DNA of 64,000 bases from a bacterium. GTDB lineage: Bacteria > Elusimicrobiota > Elusimicrobia > Elusimicrobiales > UBA9959. The stretch lies in the NCBI GenBank assembly GCA_021786295.1, contig JAJYNO010000029.1, positions 1-64,000 of the forward strand, written 5' to 3'. Below the pieces are notes generated by a model. That model worked only from the letters and a program-made list of their open reading frames with translations, searched no databases and was not told the DNA's origin. The first letter of the stretch is position 1; each line of letters starts with the position of its first letter. Position numbers and translations under genes: made by a program. Of the stretch, positions 42,353-54,400 are shown in pieces.

Positions 42353-42790
42353 ATGAAAGCGGAAATAACGCCGTTGAAGGCCGTCTGGCTGGCGGCAGGC
42401 CTGAACGCCTTTTCCCCTATAGCGGGCTTTCTGGCGGCCGGGCGCATAGCGCCGCCGCTTTTCGCGCTGGGCTTCGCGATGCCGGTGGCCGCCTTCTAGC
42501 CCACCCTGGAGCTGCTGGGCCTGGTGCTGGCCGCGGGCCTGGCGCTGACCGCCCTCAACAACGTTCTCTGGTACAAGGCCATCTTCAACATGGACCTCTC
42601 CAAGGCCACCGCGATAGTGCTTTCCTATCCGGCGCTGACGATGCTGCTGTCGCAGCTCTTCGGCATAGCGCGCGTACGGCCCTGCCAGCTGGCCGGCATG
42701 GCGCTGGCCATGGCGGGGGCCTGCTGGGTCACGCTGCTGGTGAAGCGGCAGAACGCCGCGCCCGCCGGGGAGGCCGGCGGCGGGACCTGA
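42353..42790 (+). pseudogene. EamA/DMT-family transporter remnant with in-frame TAG
   Basis: ATG at 42353 opens KAEITPLKAVWLAAGLNAFSPIAGFLAAGR, a typical start of an EamA helix pair, but TAG at 42497-42499 stops it after 48 codons. The same frame continues with ELLGLVLAAGLALTALNNVLWYKAIFNMDLSKATAIVLSYPALTML...VRPCQLAGMALAMAGACWVTLLVKR, the later helices of the same domain. The loop between helices 2 and 3 is shorter than usual, so a small deletion may accompany the stop. Drug/metabolite transporters normally have 10 helices or two 5-helix subunits. A sequencing error at the TAG would restore a 145-residue protein. Confidence 0.65.
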
Positions 42791-42803
42791 CGTCGGCCGG
42801 GAC

Positions 42804-42844
42804 AAAAAGCGGCCGGCCTGCCGCGGTCTGGCGGCGGGCCGGCG
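42804..42844 (-). terminator. Terminator of the ornithine carbamoyltransferase gene
   Basis: On the minus strand a long GC-rich stem with a few mismatches (GCCGGCC paired with GGCCGGC at its base) is followed by TTTTTG at 42804-42808. It begins about 20 bases after the stop codon. Confidence 0.7.
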
Positions 42845-42863
42845 CGTTCCGGGGGCGCTGGCT

Positions 42864-43868
42864 TCAGGCTCCGAGGGTGGCCACCATGACGGCCTTGATG
42901 GTGTGCATGCGGTTCTCCGCCTGGTCGAACGCGATGCAGGCGGGGGATTCGAACACGTCCTCGGTCACCTCGATGCCGTTGGTCAGGCCGAACTGCTCGC
43001 TGACCTGCTTGCCCACCTTGGTGTCGGCGTTGTGGAAGGCCGGCAGGCAGTGCATGAACTTCACGTTCCTGTTGCCGCTCTTCTTCATCAGCGCCGGGGT
43101 GACCTGGTAGGGCTTAAGCAGCTTTATGCGCTCGGCCCACACTTCCTTGGCCTCGCCCATGCTGACCCACACGTCGGTGTGGATGAAGTCCGCGCCCTTC
43201 ACGGCCTGCGCCGCGTTGGCGGTCACGGTCACGCGCGCGCCGGAGGTCCTGGCTATCTCCTTGCACTTCTCCACCAGCTCCGGCTCCGGCTGCAGGCCCT
43301 TGGGCGCGCCTATGCGCACGTCCATGCCGAGGATGCTGCCGATCACCAGCAGCGAGCGGCCCATGTTGAAGCGGGCGTCGCCGACGTAGGCGTAGGCGAT
43401 CTTCTCGAGGGGCTTCGCGCAGTGCTCCATCATCGTGAGCACGTCGGCGAGCATCTGCGTGGGGTGCCACTGGTTGGTGAGGCCGTTCCACACCGGCACG
43501 CCGGCGTACCTGGCCAGCTCCTCCACGATCTCTTGGCCGAAGCCGCGGTACTCGATGCCGTCGTACATGCGCCCGAGCACGCGGGCCGTGTCCTTGACGG
43601 TCTCCTTGTGGCCCATCTGGGAGCCGGTCGGCTCCAGGTAGGTCACGTGCGCGCCCTGGTCGTGCGCGGCCACCTCGAACGCGCAGCGGGTGCGCGTGGA
43701 GGTCTTTTCGAAGATCAGGGCTATGTTCTTGCCCTTGAGCTTCTGCTGCTCGGTGCCGGCGTACTTGGCGGCCTTGAGGTCCGCCGAGAGCTTCAGCAGG
43801 AACGTCAGCTCCTCCCTGGTGAAGTCCAGCTCCTTGAGGAAATGCCTGTTGCGAAGGTTGAATCCCAT
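42864..43868 (-). CDS. argF: Ornithine carbamoyltransferase
   Basis: Makes citrulline from ornithine and carbamoyl phosphate (arginine synthesis), or runs in reverse in the arginine deiminase pathway. 334 residues, as in E. coli ArgF/ArgI. Carbamoyl phosphate loop [22 protein letters not shown], then [18 protein letters not shown], and ornithine loop [23 protein letters not shown] precedes the ATG. It stands alone, without arc or other arg genes, so anabolic or catabolic use cannot be settled; the E. coli-like length fits both. A GTTCCG-GA-CGGAAC palindrome (43881-43894) lies directly upstream of the ribosome binding site region. Confidence 0.93.
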   Translation of the reverse strand: MGFNLRNRHFLKELDFTREELTFLLKLSADLKAAKYAGTEQQKLKGKNIALIFEKTSTRTRCAFEVAAHDQGAHVTYLEPTGSQMGHKETVKDTARVLGRMYDGIEYRGFGQEIVEELARYAGVPVWNGLTNQWHPTQMLADVLTMMEHCAKPLEKIAYAYVGDARFNMGRSLLVIGSILGMDVRIGAPKGLQPEPELVEKCKEIARTSGARVTVTANAAQAVKGADFIHTDVWVSMGEAKEVWAERIKLLKPYQVTPALMKKSGNRNVKFMHCLPAFHNADTKVGKQVSEQFGLTNGIEVTEDVFESPACIAFDQAENRMHTIKAVMVATLGA

Positions 43869-43880
43869 TTCATTCTCCTT

Positions 43881-43894
43881 GTTCCGGACGGAAC
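43881..43894. promoter_or_regulatory. Palindrome in the argF leader
   Basis: A perfect 6-bp inverted repeat (GTTCCG and CGGAAC around GA) lies 13 bases before the argF start, just before AAGGAG. It may act as an operator or translation-affecting hairpin. It does not resemble the A/T-rich ARG box. Confidence 0.35.
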
Positions 43895-43988
43895 ATAAAG
43901 CGTGTAAGTCTTTTGACGGTGACAGACCGCCGTCCCGGATATTATACCCTTTTGAGGCGTTGACGGGCGCGCAGGCGGGCGGGGGAAC

Positions 43989-45431
43989 TCAGCCTTTTAT
44001 CACCGCCAGCGGGCGGAAGCGGGCCACGCGGCGGGCTATGCCGGCGCCGGCGACGACGCCGACCACGTTCTCGACGTCCTTGTAGGCCTCCGGCATCTCC
44101 TCGGAGAGCGTTTCGCGGCCGGAGCAGCGCACCCGGACGCCCTTGCCGGCCAGTTCGTCCGCTATGCGGCGGCCTCGGGCCCGGCGCACGGCCTCGCCGC
44201 GGCTCATCAACCGCCCGGCGCCGTGGCAGGAGGAGCCGAAGGTCTCGGCCATGGCCCTGCGGGTGCCGGCCAGCAGATAGGAGGCCCTGCCCATGTCGCC
44301 GGGGATGATGACCGGCTGGCCGTAGGGGGCGTACTCGGCAGGCAGTTCCGGGTGGCCTGGGCCGAAGGCGCGCGTGGCGCCCTTGCGGTGCACGACCAGC
44401 GCCAGTTTTTTCCCGCCGACCTCGTGTTCCTCCAGTTTGGCTATGTTGTGGGCCACGTCGTAGACCAGGCGCATGTCCAGCGCCTTCGCGCCCATGCCGA
44501 ACGCCTTCTCGAAGATCTCCCTGGTCAGGCCGGTCAGGGCCTGGCGGTTGGCCCAGGCGTAGTTGGCGGCCGCCTGCATGGCCCCGAAGTAGCGCTGGCC
44601 CTCCGTGCTGCGGAACGGGGCCGCCGCCAGCTGCGGGTCCGCCAAGGCTATGCCGTAGCGCGCCGCGGCCGCGCGCATGACCTCTACGAAGTCGGTGCAG
44701 ACCTGGTGGCCGAAGCCGCGGGAGCCGGTGTGCAGCATCACGGTGAGCTGGCCCCTGAAGAGCCCGAAGGCGCGCGCGGCGTCCTCGTCGTAGACGTCGG
44801 TGACCTCCTGCACCTCCAGGAAATGGTTGCCGGAGCCCAGCGTACCCAGCTGGCCGCGGCCGCGCTCCATGGCGCGGGCGCTAACGGCGTCCGGGTCGGC
44901 GCCCGGCATGGCGCCGCCTGACTCGATGGCCCCCAGGTCCTCCGGCCTGCCCAGGCCGTTCTTCACGGCCCAGGCCGCGCCCCCGGTCAGCGGCGCCTCC
45001 TGTTCCCGGCGATCCACCCTTATCCCGCCGCCGGCGCCGACGCCAGCGGGGATGCCCGCGTAGAGCCTGTGCGAAAGGTCCTCCAGCCGCTTCGCGGCGG
45101 TCCCGGCCTCGAGCGAGGTGGCGATCAGGCGCACCCCGCAGTTGATGTCGTAGCCTACCCCTCCCGGCGAGATGACGCCGTCGCGCGCGTCGAAGGCCGC
45201 CACTCCTCCTATCGGAAAACCGTAGCCGGAGTGTATATCCGGCATGGCCAGCGCGGCCCCGACCAGGCCGGGCAGCGTGGCGGTGTTGGCCGCCTGCTCC
45301 AGCGCCGGGTCCTCCAGGTCCTTCTCTATCGCCGCGTCGGCGTAGATGACGGCGGGGCCGTTCATCCCCGGCTTGTAGGAGGGGGGGATGCGCAGTCTGA
45401 ACTCGTCGAGACGCTCTATGCGGCCGTTCAT
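43989..45431 (-). CDS. rtcB: RNA-splicing ligase RtcB
   Basis: Joins RNA ends carrying 2',3'-cyclic phosphate or 3'-phosphate to 5'-OH, using GTP and Mn. 480 residues, normal length. MPDIHSGYGFPIGGVAAF, GGVGYDINCGVRL with the metal-binding Cys, GSGNHFLEVQEV, VMLHTGSRGFGHQVC, HRKGATRAFGPGHP and PGDMGRASYLL contain the metal ligands and the guanylylated His region near the C-terminus (SCHGAGRLMSR). The start overlaps the archease stop by four bases (ATGA), so activator and ligase are made together. Probable role in RNA repair. Confidence 0.95.
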   Translation of the reverse strand: MNGRIERLDEFRLRIPPSYKPGMNGPAVIYADAAIEKDLEDPALEQAANTATLPGLVGAALAMPDIHSGYGFPIGGVAAFDARDGVISPGGVGYDINCGVRLIATSLEAGTAAKRLEDLSHRLYAGIPAGVGAGGGIRVDRREQEAPLTGGAAWAVKNGLGRPEDLGAIESGGAMPGADPDAVSARAMERGRGQLGTLGSGNHFLEVQEVTDVYDEDAARAFGLFRGQLTVMLHTGSRGFGHQVCTDFVEVMRAAAARYGIALADPQLAAAPFRSTEGQRYFGAMQAAANYAWANRQALTGLTREIFEKAFGMGAKALDMRLVYDVAHNIAKLEEHEVGGKKLALVVHRKGATRAFGPGHPELPAEYAPYGQPVIIPGDMGRASYLLAGTRRAMAETFGSSCHGAGRLMSRGEAVRRARGRRIADELAGKGVRVRCSGRETLSEEMPEAYKDVENVVGVVAGAGIARRVARFRPLAVIKG

Positions 45432-45847
45432 AGGTCCAGCGTGACCTCCGCGCGCCAGAGACCGTCCCGGCGCTCCAGCTTCAGGCCGTGGTAGGTGGCC
45501 GCTTTCACGAGCATGCCGTCCCGCCGTAGTCCTGGGACCGCGGTCTCCCCTGGCAGCTCCGCTTCTAGGCGGCAGGCGTTCCCAGTCAGCGAGACGAACC
45601 CTTCAAGGCCGGCCGGCAGGAAACCCTGCGTGTCCAGCAGGAACACCAGCTCGTTCAGGAAATTAACCAGCAGAGACTCTCCGTCGGAGGCGGACAGCGA
45701 AACGCGGCGCCTCTCCAGCGGCCTGACCTCCGCGCCGCCCCGGCTCAGGGAGCTGAAGCCGAGCGCCAGCTCGCGGAAAAGTCCTTCGGCGCTGTCGGCG
45801 CCGGCCTTCAGCGTGGCGTCCCCTGATTCGGCTGAAATTTCCAGCAA
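45428..45847 (-). CDS. Archease (RtcB activator)
   Basis: 139 residues. SLLVNFLNELVFLLDTQGFLP and MLVKAATYHGLKLERRDGLWRAEVTLDL are the defining central and C-terminal archease motifs, including the acidic residue near the C-terminus used for metal transfer. Archease speeds RtcB guanylylation and broadens its nucleotide use. No ATG is available; TTG at 45847 has GGAGGAGA upstream. The N-terminal HTAD-type motif is weak (ISAESGDATL). First gene of the archease-rtcB operon behind a very good promoter. Confidence 0.88.
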   Translation of the reverse strand: MLEISAESGDATLKAGADSAEGLFRELALGFSSLSRGGAEVRPLERRRVSLSASDGESLLVNFLNELVFLLDTQGFLPAGLEGFVSLTGNACRLEAELPGETAVPGLRRDGMLVKAATYHGLKLERRDGLWRAEVTLDL

Positions 45848-45912
45848 TGGCTCTCCTCCGGCCGGAAAGAAAAAGCGGCGGAAGACGCCCTTTCTCCGGT
45901 CCTTCTGCGGAG

Positions 45913-45941
45913 AATATATAAATAATCTTCGGCCGTGGCAA
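45913..45941 (-). promoter_or_regulatory. Promoter of the archease-rtcB operon
   Basis: On the minus strand TTGCCA (45936-45941) and TATATT (45913-45918) are separated by exactly 17 bases. This is a close match to a housekeeping promoter, about 65 bases before the archease start. It sits just past the fumarase stop codon. Confidence 0.7.
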
Positions 45942-45951
45942 CAGCCGCCGG

Positions 45952-47568
45952 TCAGGAGCGCCGGAAGAAGTCCCCGCCCTTGTCGTCCACCAGCACGAAG
46001 ACGGGGAAATCCTCCACGTCTACCGACCAGACGGCCTCCATGCCCAGTTCCGGGTAGTCCAACTGCTCCACTCTCTTTATGTGGCGCTGCCCCAGCAGCG
46101 CGGCCGGACCGCCTGGGGAGCCCAGGTAGAAGCCGCCGTGCTTCCTGCAGGCGTCGGTAACGGCCTGCGAGCGGTTCCCCTTGGCTATCATGACCAGCGA
46201 GGCGCCGTTGGCCTGCAGCAGGTCCACGTAGGAGTCCATGCGGCCGGCCGTGGTCGGGCCGAAGGAGCCGGAAGGCCTGCCTTTGGGGGTCTTGGCCGGC
46301 CCGGCGTAGTAGACAGGATGCTTCAGCAGATAGTCCGGCAGCGGCTTTCCGGCGTCCAGCAGCTCCTTGAACTTCGCGTGCGCGATGTCGCGCGCGACCA
46401 CGATGCGGCCGTTGAGCGACAGACGGGTCCCGACCGGGTATTTCGAGAGCTGCGCGGTTATCTCCCGCATGGGCCTGTTAAGGTCCACGCTCTCGCAGCT
46501 GGCGCAGGAGGAGTACTTGGCGCGGACCTCCTTCGGTATCAGGTCCCCCGGCCTGCGGTCGAGCTCCTCCAGCCAGAGGCCGTCGCGGTCTATGCGGGCC
46601 AGGATATTGCGGTCGGCCGAGCAGGAGACGCCGAGGCCTATCGGCAGCGAGGCGCCGTGGCGGGGCAGGCGCACGACCCGCACGTCGTGCGCGAAGTACT
46701 TGCCGCCGAACTGCGCGCCGAAGCCGACGCTCCGAGAGGCCTTCAGCAGCTCCGCCTCCATGGCCTTGTCCCGGAAGGCGCGGCCGTCTTCGCCGGGGCC
46801 GTCCGGCAGGCCGTCCAGGTAGCCGGTGCTGGCCAGCTTTACGGTCTTCAGGCACATCTCGGCGGAAGTGCCGCCTATGACGAAGGCGATGTGGTACGGC
46901 GGGCAGGCCGCCGTGCCGAGCGTCTTCATCTTCTCGATCAGGAACGGCTTGAGCGCCGCCGGCGTGAGCAGCGCGCGGGTCTCCTGGTAGAAGAAGGTCT
47001 TGTTGGCGCAGCCGCCGCCCTTCGCCACGAAGAGGAAGTCGTACGTCATGCCGGGCCTGGAGTATATGTCTATCTGCCCCGGCAGGTTGTCTCCGGAGTT
47101 CCTCTCGCGGTACATGTCCAGCGGCAGGTTCTGCGAGTAGCGCAGGTTCTCGCCGGTGTAGGTCTGCCAGACGCCGCGCGAGAGGGCTTCGGCGTCGTCG
47201 GAGCGGGTCCAGACCTGCTCGCCCTTTTTGGCCACTATGGTCGCGGTGCCGGTGTCCTGGCAGAAAGGCAGCTCGAAGTCCGCGGAGATGACCGCGTTCT
47301 CCAGCATGCACCAGGCCACGAACCTGTCGTTGTCGGAGGCCTCCGGGTCCGAGAAGATGGCGGCCACCTGCTCGTTGTGGGCGCGGCGCAGCAGGAACGA
47401 GACGTCGCGCATCGCCTCGCGCGCCAGCGCGGTCAGCGCCTCGGGCGTCACCTCCAGTATCTCCCGCCCGCCGTCCCGGGAGACCGCCACCCCTTCCCTT
47501 GAGAACAGCCTGAACTTCGCCTTGCTCTTCTCCAACTGGAACATCTCCGTATATTTGAACTCTGGCAT
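45952..47568 (-). CDS. Class I fumarate hydratase (4Fe-4S)
   Basis: Interconverts fumarate and malate. 538 residues, the single-chain FumA/FumB form. [17 protein letters not shown] holds the first cluster Cys, [14 protein letters not shown] and [21 protein letters not shown] others, and [38 protein letters not shown] is the beta-domain active-site signature. The cluster makes it oxygen-sensitive. It lies downstream of the Sdh/Frd operon on the same strand, separated by 219 bases with a large inverted repeat. Confidence 0.94.
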   Translation of the reverse strand: MPEFKYTEMFQLEKSKAKFRLFSREGVAVSRDGGREILEVTPEALTALAREAMRDVSFLLRRAHNEQVAAIFSDPEASDNDRFVAWCMLENAVISADFELPFCQDTGTATIVAKKGEQVWTRSDDAEALSRGVWQTYTGENLRYSQNLPLDMYRERNSGDNLPGQIDIYSRPGMTYDFLFVAKGGGCANKTFFYQETRALLTPAALKPFLIEKMKTLGTAACPPYHIAFVIGGTSAEMCLKTVKLASTGYLDGLPDGPGEDGRAFRDKAMEAELLKASRSVGFGAQFGGKYFAHDVRVVRLPRHGASLPIGLGVSCSADRNILARIDRDGLWLEELDRRPGDLIPKEVRAKYSSCASCESVDLNRPMREITAQLSKYPVGTRLSLNGRIVVARDIAHAKFKELLDAGKPLPDYLLKHPVYYAGPAKTPKGRPSGSFGPTTAGRMDSYVDLLQANGASLVMIAKGNRSQAVTDACRKHGGFYLGSPGGPAALLGQRHIKRVEQLDYPELGMEAVWSVDVEDFPVFVLVDDKGGDFFRRS

Positions 47569-47666
47569 ACCTTGTTTTCTTCCTTAATTTTTATTTTTGG
47601 CGGTTTGGGAGGAGGGACGAAGCGGGGGGGAGTTAAGCAAAACCCCCTCGGAGGGAACGGGCGGCG

Positions 47667-47779
47667 CAGGGGGCGGAACGAAAAACCGTGCCGGAGGCCC
47701 GAGCTTGCATAGCGCGAGGGCCGAGGCGCGGAAGGGCGAGCACGGTGTGCGAGACCCTGGTTTTTCGCGCCGCCCCCTG
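47667..47779. repeat. 113-base imperfect inverted repeat between sdh/frd iron-sulfur and fumarase genes
   Basis: Outer arms of 21 bases (47667-47687 and 47759-47779) match at 19 positions and each contains a GAAAAACC / GGTTTTTC block. Inside, CCGTGC (47687-47692 region) can pair with GCACGG (about 47740), and GGCCC with GGGCC further in. The fold would be a long cruciform or RNA stem. No ORF fits. The rest of the 219-base gap has a small GC hairpin (CCCTCCGAGGGGG on the minus strand) and nothing else. Confidence 0.65.
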
Positions 47780-47787
47780 TGACGCCG

Positions 47788-48555
47788 CTAACGTTTAGAG
47801 AACAGGTTCGCCAGCAGGAACTCGCGGTTCATGCGGGCGATGTTGGAGACCTTTATCTCCTTCGGACACACCGCCTCGCACTCGTACTCGTTCGTGCAGT
47901 TGCCGAAGCCCTCCTTGTCCATGGCCTGCACCATGTTCAGCGCGCGCGCCGCGCGCTCCGGCGCGCCCTGCGGCAGCAGCGCCAGCTGCGAGATCTTGGC
48001 CCCGGTAAAGAGCATCGCGGCCCCGTTGGGGCAGGCCGCCACGCAGGCCCCGCAGCCGATGCAGGCCGCGGCGTCCATGGCAGCCTCCGCCCTGTCCCTG
48101 TCCACCGGCACCGAGTTCGCGTCTGGGGCCGCGCCGGCGTTGGCGGAGACGAAGCCGCCGGCCTGCATGATCCGGTCCAGCGCGGAGCGGTCCACCACGA
48201 GGTCCTTTATCGCCGGGAAGGACTTGGAGCGCCACGGCTCCACGGTTATCACGTCTCCGTCCTTGAACCTGCGCATGTGGAGCTGGCAGACGGTGGAATG
48301 CTCGTCCGGGCCGTGCACGTCCCCGTTGATCACGAGGCCGCAGCAGCCGCAGATGCCCTCGCGGCAGTCGCTCTCCACCGCTATCGGCTCCTCCCCTTTT
48401 TTGATCAGGTCGTCGTTCAGGACGTCCAGCATCTCCAGGAAGGACATGTCCGGGGAGATGTCCCCGACCTTGTAGGAGACCATCTTGCCCGGCTCCCCCG
48501 GCCCGGCCTGGCGCCAGACCCTGACGGTGACGTTGAAGTGTTTGTTCTGTTTCAT
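47788..48555 (-). CDS. Succinate dehydrogenase/fumarate reductase iron-sulfur subunit
   Basis: 255 residues. Carries electrons between the flavin subunit and the membrane quinone site. 2Fe-2S ligands are in [15 protein letters not shown] and STVCQLH; the C-terminal clusters are in [15 protein letters not shown] and [11 protein letters not shown]. The spacing fits one 4Fe-4S and one 3Fe-4S cluster. GGAG precedes the ATG. It follows the flavoprotein gene by 14 bases. The stop is 8 bases from the large inverted repeat. Confidence 0.93.
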   Translation of the reverse strand: MKQNKHFNVTVRVWRQAGPGEPGKMVSYKVGDISPDMSFLEMLDVLNDDLIKKGEEPIAVESDCREGICGCCGLVINGDVHGPDEHSTVCQLHMRRFKDGDVITVEPWRSKSFPAIKDLVVDRSALDRIMQAGGFVSANAGAAPDANSVPVDRDRAEAAMDAAACIGCGACVAACPNGAAMLFTGAKISQLALLPQGAPERAARALNMVQAMDKEGFGNCTNEYECEAVCPKEIKVSNIARMNREFLLANLFSKR

Positions 48556-48569
48556 GGTAGGCTCCGGCG

Positions 48570-50483
<1,914 letters not shown>

Positions 50484-50501
50484 CGTTCCTCCGGGGTTCC
50501 G

Positions 50502-51185
50502 TTATCTGATGATGATGACCTGGAAGCCGGCTTCGGCCGCCTTGAGGTCCATGTTGAACAGGAAATACAGCGAAATAAGGGCGAAGCCCAGCATGGCCAG
50601 CGCCACCAGCCAGCCCCCCGCCTTTATCAGCGGGGTATACTTCGGGTGGCTGACCCCCAGCGTCTGGAAGGCGCTCTGCATGCCGTGGCTGAGGTGCAGG
50701 GCCAGCGCGGCGGAGCCGGCCACGTAGATGGAGGTGAAGACCGGGCTGCGGAAGGCCCCGGTCACCATCTGGTAGAAGCCCATCGAGTGGTCCACGAAGC
50801 GGAAGGTCAGCATGTGGTAGACCAGGTAGACGAGGATGGCCGCCGCCGTGTAGAGCATGGTGGCCGACCCTATCGTGCGCCCTCCCTGCCAGCGGCGGGC
50901 CTCGTAGCCCCGCGGGGCGTTCAAAAAGTCCTCCACGCGCACCCAGACGCCGGCGGTTATATGCACGAGGAAGAGCAGCAGCAGGCCGAGCTCCAGCAGC
51001 GGGGTTATCGGGTTGGAGAGCAGGAACTCCACCCAGCCGTTGTAGGCGGTCTCTCCCTTGAGCAGCAGCAGATTCTCGCCCAGGTGTATCAGCATGAAGG
51101 CGCCAAGCAGCAGGCCGGTGACGGCCATGAGCGACTTGCGGCCGAGGGAGGTGGTGATAAGTCTCTTTAGAAAAGTAGTGTCCAT
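50502..51185 (-). CDS. Succinate dehydrogenase/fumarate reductase cytochrome b subunit (b558 type)
   Basis: 227 residues with five membrane helices, the single-subunit di-heme anchor. Heme-ligand His candidates are in AFMLIHLGENLLLL, LLLFLVHITAGVWVR, VYLVYHMLTFRFVDH and ALALHLSHGMQSAFQTLG. GRKSLMAVTGLLLGAFML is the typical start. First gene of the three-gene operon; a promoter lies 45 bases upstream (51230-51258). It passes electrons between quinone and the iron-sulfur subunit. Confidence 0.92.
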   Translation of the reverse strand: MDTTFLKRLITTSLGRKSLMAVTGLLLGAFMLIHLGENLLLLKGETAYNGWVEFLLSNPITPLLELGLLLLFLVHITAGVWVRVEDFLNAPRGYEARRWQGGRTIGSATMLYTAAAILVYLVYHMLTFRFVDHSMGFYQMVTGAFRSPVFTSIYVAGSAALALHLSHGMQSAFQTLGVSHPKYTPLIKAGGWLVALAMLGFALISLYFLFNMDLKAAEAGFQVIIIR

Positions 51186-51229
51186 AAGCGGTATCAGAAG
51201 CTCCGGTCCTTTTTTGTGGGATTATTATT

Positions 51230-51258
51230 ATCTTAAAAAATTAATAGTGCCCAGGCAA
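51230..51258 (-). promoter_or_regulatory. Promoter of the sdh/frd operon
   Basis: On the minus strand TTGCCT (51253-51258) and TAAGAT (51230-51235) are spaced by 17 bases, about 45 bases before the cytochrome b ATG. The flanks are A/T-rich. Confidence 0.6.
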
Positions 51259-51303
51259 TAACGAACTGCTAATGCCGGTTATAAGCCGGGTTAATAACGT
51301 TCT

Positions 51304-51338
51304 CCGCTTGCAAAAGCGGCGGATAAATTTAATAGAAT
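51304..51338 (+). promoter_or_regulatory. Hairpin and candidate promoter for the NHL-repeat gene
   Basis: TTGCAA at 51308-51313 and TAGAAT at 51333-51338 (19-base spacing) are possible boxes. The -35 lies inside a perfect hairpin CCGCTT-GCAA-AAGCGG (51304-51319). The gene's ribosome binding site GGGGAGG lies just before ATG 51415. Confidence 0.4.
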
Positions 51339-51414
51339 AGGCGGGGGAACGGCGTCATGCTGGTGCGGCCTTTTTGCCGTTCCTGAGCAGCGTCGGTTAC
51401 GGGGAGGCAGTAAA

Positions 51415-54400
51415 ATGAAACGCGTTATCCTTTCGGCCGCTTTGCTGGCCATGGCTACCTTTTCCCAGGCTTACGAGAAGATAGAGTTCAGGGACATGGT
51501 GCAGAGCCCCGCCTTCATGAAGCCGTCGGCGGTGGCCGTCGCCAGCGGCACTTTCTTCGTGGCCGATTCCAAGGCCAACGCCGTCTTCGAGTTCGACGCT
51601 TCGGGCCGGCAGGTCGGGCGGATCTCGGGCGGCCTCGATTCGCCCTCCGCGCTGGCCTTCGGGAACGGCAGGCTCTACGTCGCCGACACCGGCAATTCGC
51701 GCGTGGCGGTATTCGACGCCTCCGGCAAGCCGCTGTGGACCTTCTCCGGGAAAGGGAGCGAGCCGGGACAGCTCAAGTCTCCGGAGGGCATAGCCTACGG
51801 GCCCGACGACCGAGTCTACGTCTCCGACACCGGCAATTCCCGCGTCGAGGTCTACAACTCCGACGGGATCTATCTCTATTCTTTTCCCGTATTGAAATCT
51901 GACGGCGTGACCCGTCTGGAGCCGGCCAAGATCTCCCTCAGCCGCTCCGGGGACGTGCTCGTCTCCGATCCCGGCAGCGACCTGCTGCAGCGCTACGACA
52001 GGACCGGCAAGCTGATCAAGGAATACGACATGCGCAACAGCGGGGCCGCGTTCAACAAGTACGGCTTCGTTTACGCCATAGACGCCAAGGAAGGCAAGGT
52101 CATAGAGCTCTCCGGGACAGGGGAAAGGCGGGGCACTTTCGGCACGCGCGGCCGCGGCAAGGCGGAATTCCTCGACCTGCGCGACATAGCCATAGACGGC
52201 GCCGGCACGCTCTACCTCTGCGACGCCGGTAATAAAAAGGTGGTCATGATCACGGTGGTGACCGCCTACAAGGGGCCCCGCCTGCCGGAAGCCACCACGC
52301 TGGCACGCTTCCTGGTGAAAGGGCCGGCCGCCGAGATCTCGGCGGACGCCGCCGCTTTCGCCGTCGCCCCCGGCGGGAAAATAGTGGCCTGGCTCGACAA
52401 GGACCGGGAACTCGACCTTTTCGAGGGCGGCGCCAAGCGAACGCTGGCGAAGGAAGGAAGGCTCCAGGGGCAGCTCCGCTCGCCGCGGGGGATCTTCGCC
52501 GGCCCGAAAGGGGACATCTACGTCGCCGACACCGGCAACGACCGCGTGGAGATCTTCAAGCCGGACGGCTCCTACGAGAACATGTTCGGCGAGAGCGGCT
52601 CCGGAGAGGGGCAGTTCCGCTCCCCTTCGGCGGTGGCGGTCAACTCGCTCGGCAACATCTACGTGGCGGACACCGGGAACAGGCGCGTCAAGGCCTTCAG
52701 CTCCGACGGTATGTTCCTCTTCGCGATGAACCAGCAGCTGGGCGGGGCCACGCTTGACAGGCCCGTTTCCGTGGTCTGCGACGAGGACAGGAACGTCTAT
52801 ATCCTCGACGAGGGACTGAAAGAGGTCATAGTCACCGACGCGATGGGCAAGTTCATAGGGCTCTGGGACGGTTCCGGCAGCCTGCAGGACCCGGTCTCGC
52901 TGGTCTACGACGGGAAAGGCTTCTTCTACGTGCTGGACAAAGGCTCCAGCAGCGTCAAGATCTTCGACCGCGGCGGCAAGCTGGTCGCCAGTTTCTTCGC
53001 CAGGGGGCGCGGCGGCCGCGAGCTCTGGGACCCGGCCCAGCTGGCCTTCTCCGGAGACCGGCTCTATATCTCCGACCCTGGCGCCCGGCGCGTGGCGGAC
53101 TTCGACGTCAGCTACCTGCCGCAGCAGCCCTCGGCCCTCTCCGCAAAGGTCGGCGAGAAGAGCGTCACTCTTTCCTGGAAGGGGGAGAGCAACGCCTGGA
53201 CCGACGGTTTCAAGGTCTTCCGCGCCGCAGGCGAGGGCGGGGAGAACGTTGAGATAGGCTCCTCCAGGGAACCCTCGTTCGAGGACAGGTCGCTGGTCCC
53301 GGGGACGACCTACTACTACTATGTCGCCGCCCTTTCGGTAAGCGGGGCGCAGGGGGAGCTGTCTGTCCCCGCGGAGGTCTATTACACGGGCCCCGAAACC
53401 CCGGCCCCGGCCGCCTCGCCGTCGGCCGATAACAAGAACGCGCCTCCGATGGAGATAGTCCCGGCGCATCTGGATTATATCTTCTCGGCCAACTACAAGT
53501 ACTACCAGAAGAACCCGGTCGGCGTTGTGACGGTGAAGAACAATACCGGCAGCGACTTCTCTAACGTCAAGCTGTCCTTCAACTTCAAGGATTTCATGGA
53601 CTTCCCGAGCGACACGGTGGTGCCGCTGGTCAAGGCCCGCGGCTCAGTTGACGTCCCGCTGCTGGCAACGCTGAACAACCGCATCCTCGGCATAACCGAG
53701 AACACTCCGATACAGTGCCAGCTGAAGCTGACCTATTATCAGGACGGCGAGGAGAAGACCTTTACCCTTACCCAGCCCGTCACGGTGCTCTCCAAGAACG
53801 CTATAGTGTGGGACGACGCCTCGCGCCTTGGCAACTTCATAACCGTCAACGACGGCCCGATCACCGCGTTCCGGACCTTCGCGCTGCTGCAGAAGAAGGA
53901 CTTCGCCAACGACTCCGGCGCTCTGAACGACAATCTGCTGACCGCCCTGCTCGACTGGGAGGCCCTGGGCGAGTACGGGCTTACCTATCTGGCAGACCCG
54001 GTCAGCCCGTTCGAGGTCGTGAAATCCAGCGCCGCCCTGCCGCTGGACACGGTGCAGTTCCCGCGCAACACCCTCACGCTCAAGAGCGGGGACTGCGACG
54101 ACCTGACCGCGCTCTTCGCCAGCGTCCTGGAGGCCTCCGGGCTGCACACGGCGCTGCTGGACTACCCTAGCCATATCGCGCTGATGTTCGACACCGGCGA
54201 GACCGACGCGGACAGGGTCGGCATCCCGGAGGAGTACCTGATCAAGCGAGACAATACGTGGTGGGTCGGCTTGGAGACGACCATGGTCGGCAAGAGCTTC
54301 TACGACGCGATAATGCACGAGGCCGACCTCTACAGGAAGATGAAGGACGAGGTCCGCGTAATAGACGTGCGCAAGGCGATGACCGAGTTCGAGCCGGTGA

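Noticed and set aside
47641-47780. CRISPR array or tandem repeat
   Set aside because: The structure is one inverted repeat. There are no regularly spaced direct repeats.
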